64,000 nt of DNA from Rhynchopus euleeides (Eukaryota; Euglenozoa; Diplonemea; Diplonemida; Diplonemidae), in NCBI GenBank assembly GCA_963210315.1, contig OY723244.1, positions 1,798,001 through 1,862,000 of the forward strand, written 5' to 3'. Below the pieces are notes generated by a model. It saw nothing but the letters and a program-made list of their open reading frames with translations. It ran no database searches and was not told the origin of the DNA. This document shows, one piece after another, positions 50,601 through 58,144 of this stretch. The position numbers and the translations under genes were made by a program. Within the stretch, counting starts at the first letter, position 1; the number at the start of each line of letters is the position of its first letter.

Positions 50601-50683
50601 GGCAAAATTTCGGCGATTTAAAAATCGCATTGTCTAAAGCACTACCCCACCAAAAATCACTCTACGGAGTCCATCTGACCTAG
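47681..50683 (+). CDS. Receptor-type adenylate cyclase, paralogue 2
   Basis: 1000 aa as read. It has the same signal peptide and 5'-nucleotidase-like ectodomain as the upstream paralogue. The transmembrane segment lies at about 590-618 (VSLVVGVAVAVAVVAAVPVA). The class III cyclase domain (about 643-845) is intact: APIAVVFTDIKRSTALWAAH, CGYEVKTIGDAFMVAF and YDYDGTTCNLAARV supply both metal aspartates and the transition-state Asn/Arg. This reads like trypanosomatid receptor adenylate cyclases, including the TALWAAH and GYEVKTIGD blocks, so it should make cAMP at the plasma or flagellar membrane. A tail of about 150 residues is polar. The last 28 codons (from 50598) lie in what looks like inserted element DNA, so the native C-terminus may be lost. 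Confidence 0.85.
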   Translation: MRCVALCALLCLPAALHAAKAPIRILGSLTASPPVAPHYGRYGPFMPCKKVVDTGKWPCNRGGYPSVQAWMTNLSSDARGTVKFMSPDYRSRTVLAHPDGLMLNHAVWRNLDLDFVTMRNEYVYVSGAGDLGLVRFMETSPYPFVLSDFLVGDRFSFVSDLLDAMHIKVVDGVSIGILVLWPGTAYALPLSRLLPLLTTRLRDKGVDKIVAFLTGFSRTPSVADVSTTSTRILAANDIDVVVRDIAPDTPPYVQNGTTVLTAAYYSSGGNLLVLDMVEDGNLWEYSLRDISLLDRPVPFYSDPVYLAAKQWIQREMDRSVSNDITITQLTAPLPPARDETGHIPCILNECEIGTLTAEAMGERAGTQLAMTNSAAARGGGGWAVGPLKRSALWESYPFANTVCRVNVSATLLVDILNKACEIFHPNGTQNREVGAGGFMQISGFRYTLNTRLPIGSRVVSVDVMQPDGTFAPLEKRRVYSLALADYILGGGGDYTMIPGNHQGPSECFVTTLMQATQEYLLRRETYAPYIDGRIAFDDNGMTIAMRNQSFGNCTDHQKHDAYWQDCVACDAGFWRPDATSNVCIEKVGDSLDVSLVVGVAVAVAVVAAVPVALALAAAHRAVSRRASLQAQRVRHAPRDADAPIAVVFTDIKRSTALWAAHHTEMTAALQQHHRICRELIEAHCGYEVKTIGDAFMVAFVSPVDAVAFMLDLQLGLLHAEWPEGLLAHPACCRVPGLFNGLRVRAGAHYGRANVVETPAGGYDYDGTTCNLAARVGDAGDGGQVVVTEELYRAVEPHLDLLQLQLRCVPDVRFLGSYTFKGLPDEVACYQVLPDDLSERDFDDLRNVRSRPSPVDKPAVADNRASSTTKAQLTRAMQALRLWVTRDPQGVPFAQLNALLAAGVNGDPHLQHLVSLAVLRAFAGRADGCAADPPPPSRVPRTDGGDDRSSHSGSGMHPVSTSFIEGPKLRNLKRGQNFGDLKIALSKALPHQKSLYGVHLT

Positions 50684-51012
50684 CAGCACCTAGCGGCATC
50701 TAAATGCTGCCCGTTTGTTAAATTTTAAATCCAAAAAACTCCCAAAACACGGGGCCCTTGAGACAATGCGAAAATCGCGAAAAATCCGAAAAAAAATTTT
50801 CCCGAAATTTCGCCCAAAACACTGTTTTTTCGGCCCCAGGCACACCCACACCCAGAAAAAAATGGTTTTTGGGCAGAAATTTCGGGTTCAAAAATTTCAC
50901 TTTGCCGCTGACAAATGGCCTGGGGGGGCCTCAGGGCCTGTAGGGGGGTTTTCTAAGGGTTTTGGGACCCTCCAGACTTAAAATATCTGCACTGTCTGGA
51001 GGGGTTACTGCA
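50684..51012. other. AT-rich spacer
   Basis: Rich in AAAAT/TTTTT and CGAAATTTCG-type short palindromes (50760-50910), unlike the GC-rich neighbours. No gene. Confidence 0.5.
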
Positions 51013-51131
51013 TGTTAAACCCCATTCTCTGCTCCCAAGGCAGGGCAGCTCCTGGTGAGTAGGTGGTACCTGGCACGTCCTTGACGTGTGGTGCTCCTCT
51101 GATCAGCAGCTGAGTGGTGAGGGGCATGCCT
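51013..51131 (+). repeat. Direct repeat DR-a
   Basis: Starts TGTTAAACCCCATTCTCTG and ends GCTGAGTGGTGAGGGGCATGCC. The outer thirds match 57789-57894 in the same orientation; the middle differs. The copies flank the satellite and the transposase ORF. Confidence 0.8.
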
Positions 51132-51149
51132 CCATTTAACATATTGTTA

Positions 51150-53935
51150 AGAGTGTTGGAGTGCACGCCTCCGCAAGGTGCATTGCTGGGCAGGAGTCAC
51201 GCGGCTGTGTCGTACCAGAGGAGTGTGTCGTAATGGGTATGTAGGTGTCACGCGGCAATGTTTCACCCTAGGAGAGTGTCGGAGTGGGTGTTTAGGTGTC
51301 ACGCGGCTATGACTCAACCTAGGAGAGTGTCTTAGTGGGTTTTTAGGTGTCACGCGGCTATGTCTCAACCTAGGAGAGTGTCGGAGTGGGTGTTTAGGTG
51401 TCACGCGGCTATGTCGCAACCTAGGAGAGTGTCGTAGTGGGTGTTTAGGTGTCACGCGGCTATGTCTCACCCTATGAGAGTGTCGTAGTGGGTATGTAGG
51501 TGTCACTCGGCTATGTCTCAACCTAGGAGAGTGTCGTAGTGGGTGTTTAGGTGTCACGCGGCTATGTCTCAACCTATGAGAGTGTCGTAGTGGGTGTTTA
51601 GGTGTCACGCGGCTATGTCTCAACCTAGGAGAGTGTCGGAATGGGTATGTAGGTGTCACGCGGCTATGTCTCAACCTATGAGAGTGTCGTAGTGGGTGTT
51701 TAGGTGTCACGCGGCTATGTCTCAACCTAGGAGAGTGTCGGAATGGGTATGTAGGTGTCACGCGGCTATGTCTCAACCTAGGAGAGTGTCGTAGTGGGTG
51801 TTTAGGTGTCACGCGGCTATGTCTCAACCTAGGAGAGTGTCGGAATGGGTATGTAGGTGTCACGCGGCTATGTCTCAACCTAGGAGAGTGTCGGAGTGGG
51901 TGTTTAGGTGTCACGCGGCTATGTCGCAACCTAGGAGAGTGTCGTAGTGGGTGTTTAGGTGTCACGCGGCTATGTCTCACCCTATGAGAGTGTCGTAGTG
52001 GGTATGTAGGTGTCACTCGGCTATGTCTCAACCTAGGAGAGTGTCGTAGTGGGTGTTTAGGTGTCACGCGGCTATGTCTCAACCTATGAGAGTGTCGTAG
52101 TGGGTGTTTAGGTGTCACGCGGCTATGTCTCAACCTAGGAGAGTGTCGGAATGGGTATGTAGGTGTCACGCGGCTATGTCTCAACCTATGAGAGTGTCGT
52201 AGTGGGTGTTTAGGTGTCACGCGGCTATGTCTCAACCTAGGAGAGTGTCGGAATGGGTATGTAGGTGTCACGCGGCTATGTCTCAACCTAGGAGAGTGTC
52301 GTAGTGGGTGTTTAGGTGTCACGCGGCTATGTCTCAACCTAGGAGAGTGTCGGAATGGGTATGTAGGTGTCACGCGGCTATGTCTCAACCTAGGAGAGTG
52401 TCGTAGTGGGTGTTTAGGTGTCACGCGGCTATGTCTCACCCTAGGAGAGTGTCGGAGTGGGTGTTTAGGTGTCACGCGGCTATGTCTCAACCTAGGAGAG
52501 TGTCGGAGTGGGTGTTTAGGTGTCACGCGGCTATGTCTCAACCTAGGAGAGTGTCGTAGTGGGTGTTTAGGTGTCACGCGGCTATGTCTCAACCTAGGAG
52601 AGTGTCGGAATGGGTATGTAGGTGTCACGCGGCTATGTCTCAACCTAGGAGAGTGTCGTAGTGGGTGTTTAGGTGTCACGCGGCTATGTCTCAACCTAGG
52701 AGAGTGTCGGAATGGGTATGTAGGTGTCACGCGGCTATGTCTCACCCTATGAGAGTGTCGTAGTGGGTATGTAGGTGTCACGCGGCTATGTCTCACCCTA
52801 TGAGAGTGTCGGAGTGGGTGTTTAGGTGTCACGCGGCTATGTCTCAACCTAGGAGAGTGTCGGAATGGGTATGTAGGTGTCACGCGGCTATGTCTCACCC
52901 TATGAGAGTGTCGTAGTGGGTATGTAGGTGTCACGCGGCTATGTCTCACCCTATGAGAGTGTCGGAGTGGGTGTTTAGGTGTCACGCGGCTATGTCTCAA
53001 CCTAGGAGAGTGTCGTGGTGGGTGTTTAGGTGTCACGCGGCTATGTCTCAACCTAGGAGAGTGTCAGAGTGGGTGTTTAGGTGTCACGCGGCTATGTCTC
53101 ACCCTATGAGAGTGTCGGAGTGGGTGTTTAGGTGTCACGCGGCTATGTCTCAACCTAGGAGAGTGTCGTAGTGGGTGTTTAGGTGTCACGCGGCTATGTC
53201 TCACCCTAGGAGAGTGTCGGAGTGGGTGTTTAGGTGTCACGCGGCTATGTCTCAACCTAGGAGAGTGTCGGAGTGGGTGTTTAGGTGTCACGCGGCTATG
53301 TCTCACCCTAGGAGAGTGTCGTAGTGGGTGTTTAGGTGTCACGCGGCTATGTCTCACCCTATGAGAGTGTCGTAGTGGGTGTTTAGGTGTCACGCGGCTA
53401 TGTCTCAACCTAGGAGAGTGTCAGAGTGGGTGTTTAGGTGTCACGCGGCTATGTCTCACCCTATGAGAGTGTCGGAGTGGGTGTTTATGTGTCACGCGGC
53501 TATGTCTCAACCTAGGAGAGTGTCGTAGTGGGTGTTTAGGTGTCACGCGGCTATGTCTCACCCTAGGAGAGTGTCGGAGTGGGTGTTTAGGTGTCACGCG
53601 GCTATGTCTCAACCTAGGAGAGTGTCGGAGTGGGTGTTTAGGTGTCACGCGGCTATGTCTCAACCTAGGAGAGTGTCGTAGTGGGTGTTTAGGTGTCACG
53701 CGGCTATGTCTCACCCTAGGAGAGTGTCGGAGTGGGTATGTAGGTGTCACGCGGCTACGTCTCACCCTAGGAGAGTGTCGGAGTGGGTGTTTAGGTGTCA
53801 CGCGGCTATGTCTCAACCTAGGAGAGTGTCGGAGTGGGTATGTAGGTGTCACGCGGCCATGTCTCACCCTAGGAGAGTGTCGGACTGGGTGTTTTGGGGT
53901 CACGCGGCTGTGTCTGTCCTAGGAGAGTGTCGGAA
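51150..53935. repeat. 51-bp satellite array (about 54 copies)
   Basis: Unit of 51 bp containing GTGTCACGCGGCTATGTCTC and GAGAGTGTCG.AGTGGGTGTT. Rare variants recur every 510 bp (ATGTCGCAAC at 51411 and 51921; TCACTCGG at 51503 and 52013), so a ten-unit higher-order repeat exists. The minus strand is open in one frame encoding 17-residue units (RHSRVTPKHPLRHSPRL), broken by two point-mutation stops. I treat this as satellite, not a gene. Confidence 0.9.
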
Positions 53936-54107
53936 TGCACTTGCCTGCTCCCACTTCTTCTCCCCGACCTTTCGCTGTTCGTCAGTTACTTGGATTCTTG
54001 TGAATTATCCGCCACATCAGTTACCTATCCTCGTTCCAGGTGGGGGTCGGCGTGTGCTCTTGTACCATGTCACGGCCTGTTATGTGTGTGGCTGTTGGTC
54101 GCTGACT

Positions 54108-54455
54108 TCTTGCGTCCTCTGCGGACTTCTGCGGACTTTGACGGACTCCGGACTACTTGGGACTTTGGGTGACTTCGACAGACTTCGACGGACTTCGACA
54201 GACTTTGAGTGACTTCGACAGACTTCGACAGACTTTGAGTGACTTCGACAGACTTCGACAGACTTCGACAGACTTCGACAGACTTCGACAGACTTCGACA
54301 GACTTCGACAGACTTCGACAGACTTTGAGTGACTTGGACCGACTTCGACCGACTTCGACGGACTTCGACAGACTTCGACAGACTTTGAGTGACTTCGACA
54401 GACTCCGACAGACTTTGACGGACTTCGACGGACTTCGGACTTCTTTGCCTTTTGG
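54108..54455. repeat. Decamer array GACTTCGACA
   Basis: 10-bp units GACTTCGACA/GACTTTGAGT/GACTTCGACG in tandem directly upstream of the transposase ATG. The + frame of the gene is open through it, giving an artificial DFDRLRQT-type peptide. Confidence 0.9.
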
Positions 54456-54471
54456 ACTTGCAACCTGTGCC

Positions 54472-57400
54472 ATGTTTCGCGTTTCCGGGAAAGATGTCTC
54501 TCCTACCTTCTCGTGTCACCAATCTTCACGGTCGGAACTCCTCCTGCTTCTTGGTTTCTCCGTGAATGTGCGGAAGGAGAAATTCCTTAGCATCTTGCGG
54601 GAACTGCGCAGCCACTTTGTTGTGGAGTCACGGCGCTCGGGATCCGAATGGCTGTACTGCATTCACTGTTGGGAGTGTGACAGTGCTGCCATTACGGCCA
54701 GGCAATCAGGTGCGCAACGTGAATTATTTCCAGACGCGGAGTCGATGGAGGCCGATTCCACCCAGCCCGCAACCGACGAGCTGTCGCAACTGAGCGTCCG
54801 CCTCGACTGTGCTCCTTGCGCACCTGCTGCCTCACCGGTACGGACGATTCCAGAAGAAGAGGGGGCCGTGGATGCGGCTGAGTTGAACCGCATCAGTGAG
54901 TTGCTCGACGCCGAGGCTTTGAGGACACATGACATACCATTGACACCGACAGGCAATCAGGGTCACGTGATCTCGGGCCGCATCTGTGCGTTCATTTCTG
55001 CTGTGCTTTCCGGAACTCTCTCTGCGTGCGACCTCTCCTTCCAGGAGCTCCTCGAGGTGGTGCAGAATCAGACTGCCCAGGATGCAGGCGCCGCTGCTCC
55101 TGCGCCCACGTCTGCTGAAGTTGACCCGTCTGGGTACGTCCGCTCGAAGTGGAAGAAGCTGCGTGTCTCTGGTTCGTGCCTGGATGATGTCGTCTTGAAG
55201 CGGAAGATTACCGAGAGCCGGCACCTGGTCCCGCGGTACTGTTTTGGGCAGTGCGAGCACCAGCGGGTGTGTGTCGACGGTAGGAGCCCTGTGACTCTGC
55301 CTCCTCCAACACCCCGTTCTGCGTGTGACGACGAGATGTGCACCCCTCGAGCAACGCCTGCTGCCGAAGATTGCACGCCTGCCTCGCAGAGGTCCAGTGG
55401 ACGCCCGCCGCAAACGGCAGCTGAGAGGAGGCGCGTCAACAAGAAGCTGCACCAGCGGCTGAACCGGTCCCGGGTGTTAGTCCGGAGTCTGTGGAAGGAG
55501 AACTGTGCCCTGAAGAAGGAGGTCCGGAGTCTCAAAGACCCGGGTACCTACTTCGTCAGCGGCCTCCGCCACAAAGGGACTACGCACCAGTACCCTGCGA
55601 AAATACGCCGTCTGGTGGGCCGACTGAGGTGGGAGGGGATAGGGTTGCGTGGAGTGCAGCGTCTTGTCGGTGACATCCTGGTCATCCTGACAGGGGAAGA
55701 CTACGCCAACCTTCCTGTCCCCAGCCGCACCACCATCCAACGCTGGGACCTGGTCTGCGGTTTTGTGACGATCCAGGCCTTCTATGCTTGGATGGTGGAA
55801 CAGAAGAAGACCGCCGTCGTGGTCGCGTCCGATACCTCTGCCAACATTGGAGGGCAGAGGTATGACGTGCACAAGCTTGTGGGGTACCACCAGGGCTCGA
55901 TGTTCAACGTGACGACGAGCATGGCGGTACTTGGCGGAGGGACCGCAGCACACCTCTCGGAGCACCTGAAGTACACTGTGCAGGTGGCCCGGGACCACGA
56001 TCTGGAGCCGATGGAGAGGGTTCTGGTGGACCACTGCGCAACGGCCGTGAAGGGTGTCACCGATGCGAAGCTGAAGCCCCTCCAGTGTTGCACGCACAAG
56101 ATCGGGCGCTCGTTGGAGGCTGCTGAGCGTGCTGCGAGCGAGTTGGCGCTGCACAGCGACGCCCCCTCTGCTTCTGACAGCAGCAAAACACCTTCTGGCC
56201 TGATGACAGAGCTGGTGCGGCTCCTGGATGTGCGGAATGGGGCTGACTCCTCTGGCATGGTTGTGCGGAACGCCGTTGTGGGCTTGGAAGGGGTTATTCC
56301 CAAATCGTTCCACTTCCAGCGGGTGCAGGGGTCGAAGTACTCCTCGAAGGTGGAGAACTGCTTCCGGTTCCTGCAGTGGCGCACCGTCCTGCTGAGTGTC
56401 AAGGATGTGTGCTCGCCTGCTGTGCGGCGCCTGCTGGAGAGGTTTGAGGAGGAGGACATGCAGGTGTACTTGCTGTGCTGCTACATGCTGTGGCTTGTGT
56501 ACAGCACCACCCTGTACAGCATCAAGGAGGGGAACCCCACCTACGCGGATGCGTGGGACACCCTCCAGCTCCTCCAAAAGCAGCTCTCGTCTCTCACCAA
56601 TCCGGAGACGGGGGCTCGGGAGGTGCTGATGATGCTCAGTGACGAAGACGTCCTGGCACCCCGTGGGGAAGCTGACCACCACATGCAGCTGAAAGGTGGT
56701 GTGGCAGCACGCAGGGCCGCCCTCCAGATCTGGGTGTCGTTGCCCGAGAAGTGCCACAATGCCTGGCGTGTGGTGGGTGGTACGCTGCTCGAGGTGCTGT
56801 CGGCCTACATGGATAGGGACAGCAAGACTGTGGACATCCTGCGGCGGGAGAACAGGCTGCACCTGTACCCCCCGACGACGGACACTGTGGAGGCGCAGCA
56901 TGGCATGTCGTCGTTCCTGCTGCAGCGCCTGTCTCCCAACATCAACCCTGGGAGGCTGGCATCTCTTGCTGTGGCGAAGTCCAACCAGGGGTGGATGCGC
57001 ACTGTGAGGATCGAGCAGTTCGATGAGCTGTGGGACAAGGGCTGGCAGGCCTTGAGAACGGCACAGGCGAACGGGTACGGCCCGAAGTCGCAGCAGGAAT
57101 ACGCTGATAATGCGCACCTGCAGAAGAAGCTGTCGCAAGTGATGCAAGGTGTGCTGAAGCCCGATGTGCAGCGACTTGCGGTGTATCTGGGTGTTCCAGC
57201 AGAAAAGCGGAACAAGGTGACGTTGTCCGTTCTGCGCGAGGATCTGACACAGCGGATGTCAATCCTCCACAAGGCCTGTCTTGAGCGGAAGCGGAAGCGG
57301 AAGCTCGAGGACAGTTCTTCTCCGACTGCTTCTGGAGAGGAGGGGGATGAGGAGGGGAGCCGACGTGCCGCAGCAGGGAAGCTGGAGGCCAAGGTGCAGC

Positions 57401-57594
57401 GTTTGCTGGGGTCTCTGCACCACGAGACTGTCACTGCGGTGAAGGACTTCGTCAACTCAGCCCCCTTCAAGTTGGTGGTTCGCTGGGTTTGTCCGAGTGG
57501 GTCCGGCAACACGGAGCTGTCTGATGTGGAACGTCTTGTGAATGAGGTGTGCCGGGTGACACAGAGTTCGGCTTCTCGAGCTACGACCACGTGA
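54472..57594 (+). CDS. DDE-like transposase of an uncharacterised family
   Basis: 1040 aa from the ATG at 54472. The frame extends up to 54157 but only through the decamer repeat. The N-terminal 70 residues are Cys/His-bearing (WLYCIHCWECD). A basic coiled coil lies at about 315-360 (RRRVNKKLHQRLNRSRVLVR). The core has VVVASDTSANIGGQRYDVH, then VLVDHCATAVKGV, CCTHKIGRSL, and KYSSKVENCFRFLQW. The order SDT...GG, then DH-A-T-V, then a C-x-H site, then a G-(N/S)-(R/K)-(F/Y)-x(2-4)-E-N block, recalls uncharacterised transposase-like proteins common in cnidarians and fish; that is from memory and not searched. D, D and E in these blocks are catalytic candidates. The C-terminus is polar with a KRKRKRK nuclear signal. 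It may be spliced to the next ORF. Confidence 0.5.
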   Translation: MFRVSGKDVSPTFSCHQSSRSELLLLLGFSVNVRKEKFLSILRELRSHFVVESRRSGSEWLYCIHCWECDSAAITARQSGAQRELFPDAESMEADSTQPATDELSQLSVRLDCAPCAPAASPVRTIPEEEGAVDAAELNRISELLDAEALRTHDIPLTPTGNQGHVISGRICAFISAVLSGTLSACDLSFQELLEVVQNQTAQDAGAAAPAPTSAEVDPSGYVRSKWKKLRVSGSCLDDVVLKRKITESRHLVPRYCFGQCEHQRVCVDGRSPVTLPPPTPRSACDDEMCTPRATPAAEDCTPASQRSSGRPPQTAAERRRVNKKLHQRLNRSRVLVRSLWKENCALKKEVRSLKDPGTYFVSGLRHKGTTHQYPAKIRRLVGRLRWEGIGLRGVQRLVGDILVILTGEDYANLPVPSRTTIQRWDLVCGFVTIQAFYAWMVEQKKTAVVVASDTSANIGGQRYDVHKLVGYHQGSMFNVTTSMAVLGGGTAAHLSEHLKYTVQVARDHDLEPMERVLVDHCATAVKGVTDAKLKPLQCCTHKIGRSLEAAERAASELALHSDAPSASDSSKTPSGLMTELVRLLDVRNGADSSGMVVRNAVVGLEGVIPKSFHFQRVQGSKYSSKVENCFRFLQWRTVLLSVKDVCSPAVRRLLERFEEEDMQVYLLCCYMLWLVYSTTLYSIKEGNPTYADAWDTLQLLQKQLSSLTNPETGAREVLMMLSDEDVLAPRGEADHHMQLKGGVAARRAALQIWVSLPEKCHNAWRVVGGTLLEVLSAYMDRDSKTVDILRRENRLHLYPPTTDTVEAQHGMSSFLLQRLSPNINPGRLASLAVAKSNQGWMRTVRIEQFDELWDKGWQALRTAQANGYGPKSQQEYADNAHLQKKLSQVMQGVLKPDVQRLAVYLGVPAEKRNKVTLSVLREDLTQRMSILHKACLERKRKRKLEDSSSPTASGEEGDEEGSRRAAAGKLEAKVQRLLGSLHHETVTAVKDFVNSAPFKLVVRWVCPSGSGNTELSDVERLVNEVCRVTQSSASRATTT
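57563..57577 (+). repeat. 15-bp direct repeat at the ORF junction (left copy)
   Basis: AGAGTTCGGCTTCTC here is identical to 58141-58155. Read in each ORF, both copies encode SSAS in the same phase. They look like a target-site duplication around an insertion of about 560 bp. Confidence 0.8.
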
Positions 57595-58144
57595 TGATGA
57601 AGGCTTGAACAAGAGATGAAGCGTTTAGTGTATACGAATGTGTGAGGTGAGTGTGTATGCTGACGGACGTGACGGAACGTGATGAATATTTTGTTTTCTA
57701 AAACGAATTTCCCCCCCCCCCCCCCCTCCCCCCGGAACCTGAGAATGTGACCGCCTACCCAATGGTGTTTACACAAAGGAGTTCAGCGTGTTAAACCCCA
57801 TTCTCTGTTCCCAAGGCAGAGCGGCGATGTGTACCCAGAGTGTACGTACGTGCACATGGCTCTGCAGATACGCTGAGTGGTGAGGGGCATGCCTGTTTTC
57901 CCTTTTGTTTCCATTATCTTGTCTTCAGAACGAACACACGAATGAAACAAAAACCATAACAGAACGCCCCCACCCCTGATGTATGTTTTTTCTCAACCAT
58001 TTCCCCCCCCCCCCTCCCCCAACCCCCGTTTTTGCTATGTCTTTTGATATGGTTCTTTCCCCCTTTTTTCCCCCCCCCCACCCGACAAGCGAATCAGCAG
58101 TGTGTATCTGTACACAGAAATAAACCAATAACATGACAGTAGAG
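57591..58144 (+). other. Putative intron joining transposase and USP ORFs
   Basis: The GTGATG donor lies at the transposase stop, and the acceptor TAGAG ends within the second copy of the 15-bp repeat. Removing 554 nt joins the ORFs in frame (7560 coding nt, 2519 aa). The donor differs from the GTATG seen in the four host introns. The segment contains DR-b (57789-57894), C-runs (57710-57734, 58003-58020), and AATAAACC near its 3' end. Alternatives are a real intergenic region or a non-spliced insertion. Confidence 0.4.
57789..57894 (+). repeat. Direct repeat DR-b
   Basis: Second copy of the repeat at 51013-51131. The middle holds an internal hairpin (CAGAGC...GCTCTG around GTACGTAC). Confidence 0.8.

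Noticed and set aside
51147..53903. Minus-strand frames of 634, 160 and 114 aa made of 17-residue repeats
   Set aside because: The 51-bp unit is a multiple of three, so one open unit stays open. Composition and the two stops suggest satellite DNA.
54157..54471. N-terminal extension of the transposase through DFDRLRQT repeats
   Set aside because: It is translation of the decamer array; a normal ATG follows at 54472.
55477..57147. 556-aa minus-strand frame opposite the transposase
   Set aside because: Antisense shadow without recognisable motifs.
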